DNA from: Parasphingorhabdus marina DSM 22363
Lineage (GTDB): Bacteria; Pseudomonadota; Alphaproteobacteria; Sphingomonadales; Sphingomonadaceae
DNA length: 64,000 nucleotides
Assembly (NCBI RefSeq): GCF_900128895.1
Contig: NZ_FSQW01000001.1
Span: forward strand, 1,240,001-1,304,000
Reading direction: 5' to 3'
Part shown: positions 14,068 to 22,567 of the stretch, piece by piece
Position numbering within the stretch: position 1 is the first letter of the stretch
How the letters are laid out: each line of letters begins with the position of its first letter
The notes under the pieces: model-generated
Database searches by the model: none
What the model was told of the DNA's origin: nothing
Seen by the model: the letters and a program-made list of their open reading frames with translations, nothing else
Translations under genes and position numbers: made by a program

Positions 14068-16320
14068 ATGCGAATTTCTATTTCCACCCGCAAAATATTC
14101 ATGGGTGTATCCACCGCTGCGCTGATCGGCGCCACGGCGAGCCCGGCGCTGGCCAATGATCACGGCAAGAAAATGACCACTGCGGAGTTGAACCGGATGA
14201 GTGCAAATGCCAGTGCCAGCGCGACTGGAGGTCCCGAAGCCGAAATGGAAAATTCCGTACTCCAGACCTGGGAAGGCCCCTATGACGGCGTGCCGCCATG
14301 GGACGAAGTCAAAGTGTCCGATTTCCCGGGCGCTTTCCAGAACCTGATGGATGAAGGCAAGAAGGAAGTAGAAGTCATCCTTTCCAACCCCGAGCCCGCG
14401 ACCTTCGACAATTTCATGGTGCCGTGGGAATTGGCCGGTGCCAAAGCCAATGAAGTGTTTTCCTTGTGGGGCGTGCACAGCAGCAACCTGTCAAACGACG
14501 AAGTCCGCAAGGTACAGGGCGAATGGCTGCCGAAAATTTCCGCGTTCTACAACCAGATCCAGCTCGATCCGCGGCTGTTCCAGAAAACCAAACAGGTTTA
14601 CGACAATCTTGGCACATCGGGTCTGAACGCCCAGCAACAGCGCCTGGTCACCCGCCAGTATGAGTCGCTGGTGCGCAACGGGGCCTTGCTCGAAGGCGAC
14701 AACAAGAAGGAACTGATCCGTCTCAACACCGAGCTTTCAAAAGCATTTAACGAGTTTTCCAACAAGGTGCTCGCGGACGAGGAAACCTATATCTACCTTA
14801 CCGAGGAAGCCGAGCTGGCCGGACTGCCGGACAGCTTTGTGGCCTCGATCAAGGCGGCTGCCGAAGCGCAAGACAAGCCTGGCTGGGCACTCAAAAACAC
14901 CCGCTCAGTGATGCAACCGTTCCTGCAGAACTCGACCAACCGGGACCTGCGCAAGAAGGTCTACATGGCCTATATCAATCGCGGTGATAATGGCGATGCG
15001 AATGACACCAATGCCACCATCGCCAAAATCCTGAAGCTGCGCGCGGACCGGGCGAAGCTGCTCGGTTTTGACAGCCATGCCCATTTCCGGATGGCGGATA
15101 CCATGGCGCAGACGCCCGAAACCGCGATGGACCTGATGATGAAAGTCTGGCCTGCCGCTGTCGCCCGGGTGAAGGAAGAAGTGGCGGACATGCAGGAAAT
15201 TGCGGATGCCGAAGGCGCGGGCATCACCATCGAACCGTGGGACTATCGCTACTATGCGGAAAAGGTCCGCAAGGCGAAATATGATCTCGATGAAGCGGAG
15301 ATCAAACCCTATTTCAAACTCGATAACATGGTCGACGCGATGTTCGACATGGCGAACAAGCTGTATGGCATGACCTTTACCGAGAATACCGGCACCGTGC
15401 CCGTGTTCGAACCGGAAGTCCGCACCTTCGAAGTGAAGCGTGGCGACCGGGTGATCGGGGTTTTCTATCTCGACAATTTCGCGCGTGAAGGCAAACGTTC
15501 GGGTGCATGGATGACCACCTATCGCAGCCAGAACAAGCTGAGCGGGAAGAACCGTTATGTCTTTGCCTCGAACAACAACAATTTTGTCAAAGGCGGCGAC
15601 GGCGAACCCACGCTGATCAGTCTGGATGACGCGACGACGCTGTTCCACGAGTTCGGACATGCGCTGCATTATCTCAATTATGACATCACCTATCCCGGCT
15701 TTGGCGGCACGCCGCGCGACTTTGTCGAATATCCCAGCCAGGTGCACGAGAACTGGCTGCTGACACGCCACATTCTCGACAATTATGCCAAGCATGCAGA
15801 AACCGGCGAGCCGATGCCGCAGGCACTGGTCGACAAGATTGAAAAGTCGAAGACCTTCAACGAGGGTTTCTCGACCGTGGAATATCTGTCGAGTGCGATT
15901 GTTGACATGAAGCTGCACAACCGGGCGGAACCGGTCACTGATCCGGATGCATTCGAGCGTGAAACGCTGACCGAAATCGGCATGCCGCGCGAAATCGTGA
16001 TGCGCCACCGACTGCCGCAGTTCAATCACCTGTTCTCGTCAGACGCCTATTCGGCCGGCTATTACAGCTATCTCTGGTCGGAAACGATGGACGCCGATAC
16101 CTGGGCGGCCTTTGAAGAGGCCGGCAATGTCTGGGATCCGGAAGTCGCCGAACGCTTCCGCTCGATCATCCTCGCCACCGGCAACGAGACTGACCGGAAA
16201 GAGGCCTATCGCAAATTCCGCGGCCGTGATCCGCAGGTCAAGTTCATCCTGAAGAAGCGCGGCTTCCCGGTACCGGATGAGACGGCGGCAGCAGGCAGCA
16301 AGGATGATGCGGTGAAATAA
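14068..16320 (+). CDS. dcp: Peptidyl-dipeptidase Dcp (M3 family zinc metallopeptidase), exported
   Basis: A 750-residue M3 peptidase that removes dipeptides from the C termini of oligopeptides. A signal peptide (MRISISTRKIFMG.. hydrophobic..SPALA) indicates export to the periplasm. The zinc-binding HEFGH motif (HEFGHALHYLNYD) is at about residues 528-540, and the third ligand region (FVEYPSQVHENW) follows about 25 residues later. The C terminus has FNHLFSSDAYSAGYYSYLWSE, characteristic of the Dcp/oligopeptidase A family. The ATG at 14068 with GGAGAG just upstream is preferred to a frame opening at 13942, because it gives a clean signal peptide. It is a free-standing transcription unit ending in a strong hairpin. 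Confidence 0.93.
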   Translation: MRISISTRKIFMGVSTAALIGATASPALANDHGKKMTTAELNRMSANASASATGGPEAEMENSVLQTWEGPYDGVPPWDEVKVSDFPGAFQNLMDEGKKEVEVILSNPEPATFDNFMVPWELAGAKANEVFSLWGVHSSNLSNDEVRKVQGEWLPKISAFYNQIQLDPRLFQKTKQVYDNLGTSGLNAQQQRLVTRQYESLVRNGALLEGDNKKELIRLNTELSKAFNEFSNKVLADEETYIYLTEEAELAGLPDSFVASIKAAAEAQDKPGWALKNTRSVMQPFLQNSTNRDLRKKVYMAYINRGDNGDANDTNATIAKILKLRADRAKLLGFDSHAHFRMADTMAQTPETAMDLMMKVWPAAVARVKEEVADMQEIADAEGAGITIEPWDYRYYAEKVRKAKYDLDEAEIKPYFKLDNMVDAMFDMANKLYGMTFTENTGTVPVFEPEVRTFEVKRGDRVIGVFYLDNFAREGKRSGAWMTTYRSQNKLSGKNRYVFASNNNNFVKGGDGEPTLISLDDATTLFHEFGHALHYLNYDITYPGFGGTPRDFVEYPSQVHENWLLTRHILDNYAKHAETGEPMPQALVDKIEKSKTFNEGFSTVEYLSSAIVDMKLHNRAEPVTDPDAFERETLTEIGMPREIVMRHRLPQFNHLFSSDAYSAGYYSYLWSETMDADTWAAFEEAGNVWDPEVAERFRSIILATGNETDRKEAYRKFRGRDPQVKFILKKRGFPVPDETAAAGSKDDAVK

Positions 16321-16344
16321 ATCAGATCATCGCTGGAGAATTGC

Positions 16345-16376
16345 AAAAAGGGGAGCGCTGTTGCGTTCCCCTTTTT
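16345..16376. terminator. Bidirectional terminator between dcp and tetR
   Basis: AAAAAGGGGAGCGC (16345-16358), loop TGTT, then GCGTTCCCCTTTTT (16363-16376) form a 14-base-pair stem with one G-T pair. It is flanked by A and T runs, so it can end transcription from both converging genes, dcp and the TetR gene. Confidence 0.92.
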
Positions 16377-16379
16377 CGT

Positions 16380-16970
16380 TCAGAAGAACATGTCCGCCAG
16401 CGCCCGGATCAGCGACCTGGCCGCATGCGGGAAAAGCCGCTCTCCGACGAAATCCCGGCGCAGGCACAGCAAGATCAGGAGTGTCATCTGGGCGGCGATC
16501 TGGTCGCGTTCGGGTGCCGGTGATGATCGACTCCATTTCGCAATCAGGGCATCCAGGAACTGTTGATCTGCCGTTTGATGGTCAAGCAGGCGTTCGGGCG
16601 GCACTTTCTGGATGATCGCCCCGAATTCCCGGGCGTCGCCCAGGATATGGATCAGCTTTTCACCTGCGATCTTCCGAAACATTTCTGTCAGCAGCAATAT
16701 GAGCTCTTCCCGCTCCGGTTTCCAGTCTTCAGCTGAGGGCAGGATGAGGGGTGTGCGAAGATCATTCTGGAAATCTTCGAGCAGCTCGAAAAACAGCAGC
16801 TGCTTGGTCGGATAGAATTTGTAGAAGGACCCCTTTCCGATATGTGCTGCGGCGGCGAGTTCGTCGACCGTCGTTCGCGCCACACCCTTGCGGGCAAAAG
16901 CCTCGCGAGCAGCGGCGCGCAATTTCTCCCTGATGGTCGCCTGTTCGGCATGATCAAATCGGGTCGGCAT
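16380..16970 (-). CDS. TetR-family transcriptional regulator
   Basis: A 196-residue repressor with a typical N-terminal DNA-binding domain: IREKLRAAAREAFARKGV, then TTVDELAAAAHIGKGSFYKFYPTKQLLFFELLE. The remaining helices form the ligand-binding domain, with no recognisable ligand. The gene is divergent from a small membrane-protein gene at 17043. A long imperfect palindrome (16982-17012) sits 12 bases upstream of its own start codon. The natural reading is that the regulator represses itself and the membrane protein/MAPEG pair until an inducer appears. Confidence 0.9.
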   Translation of the reverse strand: MPTRFDHAEQATIREKLRAAAREAFARKGVARTTVDELAAAAHIGKGSFYKFYPTKQLLFFELLEDFQNDLRTPLILPSAEDWKPEREELILLLTEMFRKIAGEKLIHILGDAREFGAIIQKVPPERLLDHQTADQQFLDALIAKWSRSSPAPERDQIAAQMTLLILLCLRRDFVGERLFPHAARSLIRALADMFF

Positions 16971-16981
16971 GGCCTTGTGTA

Positions 16982-17012
16982 TGACGATTTGACTAATTTC
17001 GTCAAATGGTCA
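16982..17012. promoter_or_regulatory. TetR operator in the 16970/17043 divergent region
   Basis: The core is ATTTGAC-N7-GTCAAAT (16987-17007), a perfect seven-base inverted repeat. Adding the outer TGAC (16982-16985) and GTCA (17009-17012) makes 11 of 12 positions per half symmetrical. Its position between the two divergent start codons supports an operator for the adjacent TetR. Confidence 0.78.
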
Positions 17013-17042
17013 CTTGGAGAGAAAGCCGAGGGAGCGAATCGC

Positions 17043-17459
17043 ATGAACAACATCAGCCGAACAATCATCCAGGCATCAGCTCTGGGCGGAGCCATCTATG
17101 CCGGGCTGACCATTTTCGCGATCATTCACGGGTTTGAATATTATGTGATGGGGATGTTGCTTGCCGCTGTCCTGATGCTGGTCTTGCGGCATACACCTGG
17201 TTCGGCTTTCCGGAACGGGTTCGTCGGTGGCTTTACCGCCATTCTGACAGCCGTGTGGGTTCAGGCGCTGTTCCTGCCACTCTATTTTCAGAACAATCCC
17301 GAATATGCGGTTTCTGAGGTCCCCTGGGGCCTGTCCGCACGAAGCTTTACCTTCCTGACAGCGCCACTGGGTGCGCTGGTCGCTGGACTTGTACTTGCCA
17401 TGCTCGCGGCAGGGCTGGCGCGGCTCGTCCGCCAGACCCCACCCGGTTCCGGCCATTGA
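17043..17459 (+). CDS. Small integral membrane protein of unknown function
   Basis: A 138-residue protein with four predicted transmembrane segments (around residues 10-28, 32-48, 60-80, 104-128) and short loops. I do not recognise a named family; it resembles DUF4199-type small membrane proteins in general build only. The ATG at 17043 follows GAGGGAGCG; the frame is open further upstream but overlaps the regulator's operator and start. It lies directly downstream of the TetR operator and 26 bases before the MAPEG gene, so the two are likely co-expressed and induced together. Confidence 0.7.
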   Translation: MNNISRTIIQASALGGAIYAGLTIFAIIHGFEYYVMGMLLAAVLMLVLRHTPGSAFRNGFVGGFTAILTAVWVQALFLPLYFQNNPEYAVSEVPWGLSARSFTFLTAPLGALVAGLVLAMLAAGLARLVRQTPPGSGH

Positions 17460-17485
17460 GAACGCAATAAACCCGGAGTGCGACA

Positions 17486-17875
17486 ATGACATTTGATCTT
17501 TGGGCGCTGTTTGCCACGCTTGTACTCGCCATGGTGCAAATCGGTCTGGCGAGTATCCTGACCGTGCGGCAGCTGGGGCCGGATTGGGTACTCGGTCCGC
17601 GGGACCAGCCGCGGGAAACATCAGGCCGGACCGGCCGTGTGGTTCGCGCCCATCGCAACCTGCTCGAGATATTTCCGCAATTTGTAGCGGCATTGCTGAT
17701 CATCCACTTTGCCGGGGAGGCCGGACAATTGTCGGCAGTCGGGGCGTGGACATTCTTTGTGGGCCGGCTGTTATATGTCCCGGCCTATGTTTTTGGTCCA
17801 ACCGGGTTGCGACCCTTGTGCTGGCAGATCGGGCAAGTCGGCATATTGATCATATTGGCCGATATTTTCTTCTAG
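17486..17875 (+). CDS. MAPEG-family membrane protein
   Basis: A 129-residue protein with four hydrophobic helices and the MAPEG signature: an N-terminal helix, the polar segment GRTGRVVRAHRNLLEIFPQFVAALLI with the conserved Arg-x-x-x-Asn-x-x-Glu (residues about 53-66), and FFVGRLLYVPAYVFGPTGLRPLCW. MAPEG proteins are integral membrane enzymes of glutathione and eicosanoid-type metabolism; bacterial members are mostly uncharacterised. It lies downstream of the small membrane protein, under the TetR operator. Its stop codon overlaps the stop of the convergent MFS gene by four bases. Confidence 0.88.
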   Translation: MTFDLWALFATLVLAMVQIGLASILTVRQLGPDWVLGPRDQPRETSGRTGRVVRAHRNLLEIFPQFVAALLIIHFAGEAGQLSAVGAWTFFVGRLLYVPAYVFGPTGLRPLCWQIGQVGILIILADIFF

Positions 17876-19377
17876 CCACCCTGGTTGTTCCGCCGCCGGT
17901 TGCGGGCGATCTGTTCCTGGATCTGCAGCAGTCGCTGCTCGGTCATGGAGAATCGGAAGGCGAAGAAGAAGGCGATCAGCATCATCGGGATGATGCCGGC
18001 CCCGGCAACCCAGACCAGTGCGTTGAGCGTCGCGTCGTCGACCGCGCCGGGGCGCATGCCTTCCTCCAGCCCGACCATGTCGAGCGCGAAGCCGCCATAT
18101 AGGGGGCCAACCGCCCCGCCGAGCTTGGTCGTGAACTGCAGCACGGCATAGAAGGAGCCTTCCTGCCGGAGGCCGCTGTCGACTTCATGCTCGTCGGTCA
18201 GGTCAGCGGTGATCGAGGTGATGGCGACGATCCGCAGCACGAAAAAGGTCATGAAAATCGAGTTCTGCGCGACCAGGATCGCAAATATCGCAGGATGGCC
18301 GTTGTCGGGGATCAGGCCGGCAAAGCGGAGCAGATAAGGCCAGGACAGATCGACCAGCATGATCGCAACCGCCCATTTGACAATATCCTGTTTGGCCATG
18401 CGCCGTCCGATCGTCCGCAACAGGACCATGGCACAGGGCACCGCGATCAGGACGGAGATACCCAGCACCAGCCCGGTCTGGTCCGCCTCCAGTTCCCAGA
18501 AATAGGTCCAGAATATGATATTGAGCGCCACCGTGATGCCATAGGATGCCGTTGCACCAAGATCGTAATAGAGCACGTTGCGGAAATTGCGGTTGCGGAA
18601 TGTGGACAGGAAGTCGCGCCACAGACCGAGCAGCCCCGGCGTGGCGGGCGTCCGGTCCGGATCGATCCGGGTATGGTCAATGAACTTCCAGGTCCCGGCG
18701 ATGCAGGCCGAGGCCGTGATGAATACGAGCAGCGCCGACAGCCAGCCATAGGTCACATAATTCTCGGCAATGAACCGGCCGTCGCCAGCAGTGCCTTCAT
18801 CGAACAGGAAATAGAGGCACAGCGACGGGAGCAGCAGCGCGGTCAGGAACAGAAAGGCCGTGCGCTGGCCGAGCAGGGCACTGCGCTCGTGATAATCCTG
18901 GGTGATTTCGGCGACCAGCGTATAGTGCGGGATCGAGAAGAAGGTCAGCGCCGTCCGGATCCACAGCGAACAGATCAGCAGCCAGCTGGCCAGCCACCAT
19001 TCGCTGCCCAGCACAAAGTCCGGCGGGGTGAACAGCGCAACAAAGCCCAGCGCCAGCGGGATGGTGCTGTAGATCATGAACGGATGCCGCCGTCCCCAGC
19101 GGCTCTTGATCCGGTCCGACCAGCTCCCGACCATCGGGTCTGATACCGCATCCCACAGCAGGCTGAGCGACAGGACAAATCCGGTCGCGGTGCCGCTCAG
19201 CCCCAGGACCTGCGTGTAGAAGAGCAGGACAAACATGATGTAGGCGGCTTCCTTGACCGCATAGACCGCTCCGCCGAGGCCATAGGACAGGCGGTTGGAA
19301 AGGGTCAGGTGCAAAGGAAGCTGTCCGGGGTTGTTGCGGGAATACAAAGCGTTGCACAACAAAACGGATAAGGCCAA
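17872..19377 (-). CDS. MFS transporter of the GPH (sugar:cation symporter) family
   Basis: A protein of about 500 residues with around 12 transmembrane segments. LSNRLSYGLGGAVYAVKEAAYIMFVLLFYTQVLGLSGTATGF and DAVSDPMVGSWSDRIKSRWGRRHPFM are characteristic of the MFS_2 / glycoside-pentoside-hexuronide:cation symporters, including the Asp-Pro in helix 2 and the RxGRR loop. The solute is not predictable. The start codon is uncertain: the longest frame begins with TTG at 19377, but a TTG at 19314, giving an N terminus reading HLTLSNRLSYG, fits the family better. It is a single gene convergent with the MAPEG gene. Confidence 0.88.
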   Translation of the reverse strand: MALSVLLCNALYSRNNPGQLPLHLTLSNRLSYGLGGAVYAVKEAAYIMFVLLFYTQVLGLSGTATGFVLSLSLLWDAVSDPMVGSWSDRIKSRWGRRHPFMIYSTIPLALGFVALFTPPDFVLGSEWWLASWLLICSLWIRTALTFFSIPHYTLVAEITQDYHERSALLGQRTAFLFLTALLLPSLCLYFLFDEGTAGDGRFIAENYVTYGWLSALLVFITASACIAGTWKFIDHTRIDPDRTPATPGLLGLWRDFLSTFRNRNFRNVLYYDLGATASYGITVALNIIFWTYFWELEADQTGLVLGISVLIAVPCAMVLLRTIGRRMAKQDIVKWAVAIMLVDLSWPYLLRFAGLIPDNGHPAIFAILVAQNSIFMTFFVLRIVAITSITADLTDEHEVDSGLRQEGSFYAVLQFTTKLGGAVGPLYGGFALDMVGLEEGMRPGAVDDATLNALVWVAGAGIIPMMLIAFFFAFRFSMTEQRLLQIQEQIARNRRRNNQGG

Positions 19378-19472
19378 TAGAATTGCACCTGCGCAAACCA
19401 GATAAATGATCGCATTTGTCGGCCCCGCACCTCCCGAGGGACCGGGAACGGCTCAGAGCAAGGTCGGCTTGT

Positions 19473-21242
19473 TCAATCTGCCGCTGGAATGACCGGCACC
19501 AGCAAATGCGAGTCAAAGCGGGCACCGGAATGGATCGTGTGCTGTCCCTGATTGACAGAATATTTGTGGGCAAGGCTTGGATGCTCAAACAAATCCTTGC
19601 CCTGCACAATCAATCTGAGCGACTCTCCCGCACGGAACAATGTGCTGCTGGGCAGGATTTCGATTTCAACCGGAACAATTTCATCAGGACTGACCGGGAG
19701 AGGTTCATCATGTCTCAAGACAGGTTGCCAGTCAGTCGACAGATTTTTGTCCAGACTGCGCTGCGAAACGCGCAACCATCCCATCGCTGCCGGACCCCTT
19801 GTATATCCGGTTTTGGCGTAAAAACTGACCGGATTGTAATCCTTGTCGAGCTTTTCAATACCGACAAACAGATCGAGGTCAGCGCCCTGATCTGTGGAAA
19901 CCCAGAGTTTCAGCTTCATGTTGCCAGTGATTTCGGTTTCTTCGCCAAACTGCCGGGTAAAGGTGGCGCGCCCGGTATGAGGATCATATCGGGTTTGATG
20001 AATTTCTTTTGAAGGCTTGGTGGAAAAACCGTTTTGCGCGCCATCCAGAAAGAGTTTGCGATATTCGGTGCCGGGAAGGGGCCAGTCATCTTCATAGCGT
20101 ACTTCAAATTCGTTCAGGCTTTCCCTGACTTCCAGGCGGATGGATTTCCGATCAGCAAAACCATTGTCGACACCTTTCAGGAAATGATCGAAAAAATCCT
20201 TTTGATAGGCGAGACCCTCTGCGCTGTAATAGAGGTCCCATTTCGCGCGACCATGGGTGAACAGCCATTTCTGTTCAGACGCGATCTGCTTGTAGCCCTC
20301 AAACGAACCACGGGTGTGGAGGCCCTGATCGCTCCATGTCGCACTGATCAGAGCCGGGACGTTGATGCGCGACAGGTCGATACCCGATCTATTCGCGGGA
20401 CGCTGCTGCACCCATCGCATTAAGGACGGACGCTTGTGGGCGAAGCGGAATACGGGCGGCGGTGGCAGAGGATAGCCATTTGCGCCTGTACGCATTTTGC
20501 GAAGCCAGAAGTCGGTGAAGGCTGTTTCTGGAATACCTCCATGGTACAGGACTTCCCGAAAGCTGTCGGATTGTCCTTCCCAGGGGATAATGGCTTTCAG
20601 GTGTGGCGGGTTGCCGCTCGCTGCCACCCATTGCGAAATGGCGAGATAGGAAACCCCGTTCAAGCCCACCTTGCCATTGCTCCAATCCTGATTGCCTGCC
20701 CACTCAATGGCGTCATAAAAATCGTCACGATCTTGCATGGTTAGCGTGCCGGGGTCACCTTCCGAGGAAGCGAATCCACGCGAATCCACGTAGATCACAA
20801 CATATCCGTTCGGCACCCAATATGCCGGATCAGGCCCCTCCCAGGATGTCCACGGACTCACGGCAAAGGACCCGAGGTCAAAATCCGGATTCAGCGCTGC
20901 CCTCAGGATTTTCGGATATTGGTCCGGTCCCTTGTTTTTGTCATAAGCCGTGAAAGCCATGACCACGGGATATTGTCCGCTGTCTTTTGGGCGGTAGACA
21001 TTGGCAGACAAACGGATGCCGTCCCGCATCTCGATCCAGATGTCCTTGTTGACGAGGATGCTATTTTCAAGATCGCCAGTGTTCAGGATTTTCGCCGGAT
21101 AGTCGGGGTTGGCCCGAACTTCCGGATCATTTTCCAGAAAGGTTTCGGGAGGATCCTTCGCGGTAAACATGCCGTAACCTAGTGCGGCACTTGCCAGCAC
21201 GATCACAGCCAGGATTCCCAAAGATACCCGTTTCACACTCAT
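19473..21242 (-). CDS. CocE/NonD-family hydrolase (X-Pro dipeptidyl-peptidase S15-like)
   Basis: A 589-residue alpha/beta hydrolase with an N-terminal membrane anchor or signal (MSVKRVSLGILAVIVLASAALG). The catalytic domain starts at IEMRDGIRLSANVYRPK, with YVDSRGFASSEG and the nucleophile elbow GLNGVSYLA (Ser198). The C-terminal half is the jelly-roll X-Pro dipeptidyl-peptidase domain (TRQFGEETEITGNMKLKLWVST..DLFVGIEKLD, then LFRAGESLRLIVQGKD). Family members cleave acyl, amide or carbamate bonds; cocaine esterase and glutaryl acylases belong here. No substrate can be assigned. It is divergent from the amidohydrolase-like gene, with 133 bases between the start codons. Confidence 0.92.
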   Translation of the reverse strand: MSVKRVSLGILAVIVLASAALGYGMFTAKDPPETFLENDPEVRANPDYPAKILNTGDLENSILVNKDIWIEMRDGIRLSANVYRPKDSGQYPVVMAFTAYDKNKGPDQYPKILRAALNPDFDLGSFAVSPWTSWEGPDPAYWVPNGYVVIYVDSRGFASSEGDPGTLTMQDRDDFYDAIEWAGNQDWSNGKVGLNGVSYLAISQWVAASGNPPHLKAIIPWEGQSDSFREVLYHGGIPETAFTDFWLRKMRTGANGYPLPPPPVFRFAHKRPSLMRWVQQRPANRSGIDLSRINVPALISATWSDQGLHTRGSFEGYKQIASEQKWLFTHGRAKWDLYYSAEGLAYQKDFFDHFLKGVDNGFADRKSIRLEVRESLNEFEVRYEDDWPLPGTEYRKLFLDGAQNGFSTKPSKEIHQTRYDPHTGRATFTRQFGEETEITGNMKLKLWVSTDQGADLDLFVGIEKLDKDYNPVSFYAKTGYTRGPAAMGWLRVSQRSLDKNLSTDWQPVLRHDEPLPVSPDEIVPVEIEILPSSTLFRAGESLRLIVQGKDLFEHPSLAHKYSVNQGQHTIHSGARFDSHLLVPVIPAAD

Positions 21243-21375
21243 TGATCATGTATTCCTACAGGTTTGGACCCGGGTCAACTCCGGCAAATTCTGGAAAACC
21301 CGGCGATTATTGATAATTGCCGCGCCGGCCTATTTGCTCCACCTTTTCGGTGGACAGACAACAGGAGCAAATTGC

Positions 21376-22263
21376 ATGCCACGCCCTACCGACATTCCCG
21401 TCGTTGATCTCATGATGGAAATTCCGACCGGAACCGCCGGGATGGGGATGAAGGAAGCGCGCAAGCTGATGAAGGATAGCGGGTCGAAGGATTTCTCCCA
21501 TCATCCCGCGCAATATCTGTTCAAGGATTCGGGTGATCGCATGGCGCAGGAGCTGGATCCCGATGCGATTGTCGCGATGATGGATGCGCATGGCGTCGCC
21601 TGCGCGATGATCGGGGTGCATCCGAAATATCCGGAGAACGCGCTCGCGTTGTTTGAAGCCCATCCCGGACGTTTCATCGGCGAGGTCGGGATCAATCCGC
21701 ATCTGGGCATGAAAGGCGTCCGCGCGCTGGAGGAGACGGTGAAGCTCCACCCCAATATTGTCGCCGCCTCGGCCGCGCCCTGTCTGCTCAATCCGCAGGT
21801 GCCGATTGATGACAAGACCTGGTATCCGCTTTACGCCAAATGCTGTGAGCTGGATATTCCGGTCAACATGCTGGTCGGTGTGCCCGGACCGCGCGTGCCC
21901 TATAAATGCCAGCATCCCGGTCTGCTGGATGAAGTCGCATGGTTCTTTCCGGAGCTTCGCGTGGTGATGCGCCATGGCGGCGATCCGTGGACCGATCTGT
22001 GCTGCAAGCTGCTGCTCAAATGGCCCAATCTCTATTATTCAACCTCGGCCTGGGCCCCGAAACATTATCCGCGCAATATTCTCGACTTCGCCAACAAGCG
22101 CGGGGCACAGAAAGTCCTGTTCGCCGGCTATTATCCGGGCCTTTCCTATGACCGGATCTTTTCGGAAATGGATGATCTGCCATTGAAAGATGATGTCTGG
22201 CCGCTATTCCTGCGCGAAAATGCGCGACGGGTCTACAAGCTGGACGGGATTGTCGGGGACTAG
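21376..22263 (+). CDS. Amidohydrolase-2 (ACMSD-like) TIM-barrel protein lacking the N-terminal HxH
   Basis: A 295-residue protein with the amidohydrolase-2 barrel layout: MMDAHGVACAMIGVHPKYPENALALFEAHPGRFIGEVGINPHLG, PLYAKCCELDIPVNMLVG, FPELRVVMRHGGDPWTD and KVLFAGYYPGLSYDRIFSE. Relatives hydrolyse or decarboxylate small aromatic or lactone substrates using a metal held by an N-terminal D-x-H-x-H. Here the first strand reads PVVDLMMEIP, so both histidines are missing, and the family's strand 8 Asp region reads FAGYYPG. The protein may therefore be metal-free or have another activity. The ATG at 21376 follows AGGAG. It lies 304 bases upstream of a haloalkane dehalogenase on the same strand. 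Confidence 0.78.
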   Translation: MPRPTDIPVVDLMMEIPTGTAGMGMKEARKLMKDSGSKDFSHHPAQYLFKDSGDRMAQELDPDAIVAMMDAHGVACAMIGVHPKYPENALALFEAHPGRFIGEVGINPHLGMKGVRALEETVKLHPNIVAASAAPCLLNPQVPIDDKTWYPLYAKCCELDIPVNMLVGVPGPRVPYKCQHPGLLDEVAWFFPELRVVMRHGGDPWTDLCCKLLLKWPNLYYSTSAWAPKHYPRNILDFANKRGAQKVLFAGYYPGLSYDRIFSEMDDLPLKDDVWPLFLRENARRVYKLDGIVGD

Positions 22264-22567
22264 CTCCGCACGCGCTTTCCTACTGCCATATGGCCAGGTT
22301 ATTGTTGGGCAAAGAAGCACCAGCAGGACATTATTCGTGATTCAGCAAATTGTCACCTTCGCGAAATTCGCTGCAAGATACTTGAACAGAAAGGAAAATT
22401 ATCGATACCGGCGGGGGGACAGGGGGTCACCTTTGTCACCCGCAATGCCTCATCGCGCAAATGCACGGATCCCTGCATTTGCCCGCTTTGCCGGTGCAAA
22501 TTTGCGCCTTGACCGACCTGCGTGCCGCTGACAGGTTTCGAATCACAACCTGAGAGGAAATTCCGCC
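22264..22567. other. Non-coding region with clustered palindromes before the dehalogenase gene
   Basis: No credible gene lies in these 304 bases. They contain GCAAATGCA (22457-22465) and TGCATTTGC (22474-22482), perfect nine-base arms with an inner GG-AT-CC. A near-palindrome GGTGCAAATTTGCGCC follows at 22493-22508, so the GCAAAT half-motif recurs four times within 52 bases. A GGTCACC/TGTCACC repeat sits at 22424-22441. The dehalogenase ribosome-binding site (GAGAGGAAA) ends the region. It probably holds the promoter and operators of the dehalogenase gene. Confidence 0.6.

Noticed and set aside
18187-19143. Plus-strand open frame of 318 residues opposite the MFS gene
   Set aside because: It is very rich in Arg, Gln, Asp and Gly, has no membrane or domain pattern, and is the complement of a clear transporter gene.
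20770-20790. Direct repeat of a GCGAATCCAC-like unit
   Set aside because: It lies inside the CocE gene and encodes the conserved Asp-Ser-Arg-Gly-Phe-Ala-Ser region. It is a codon-level coincidence.
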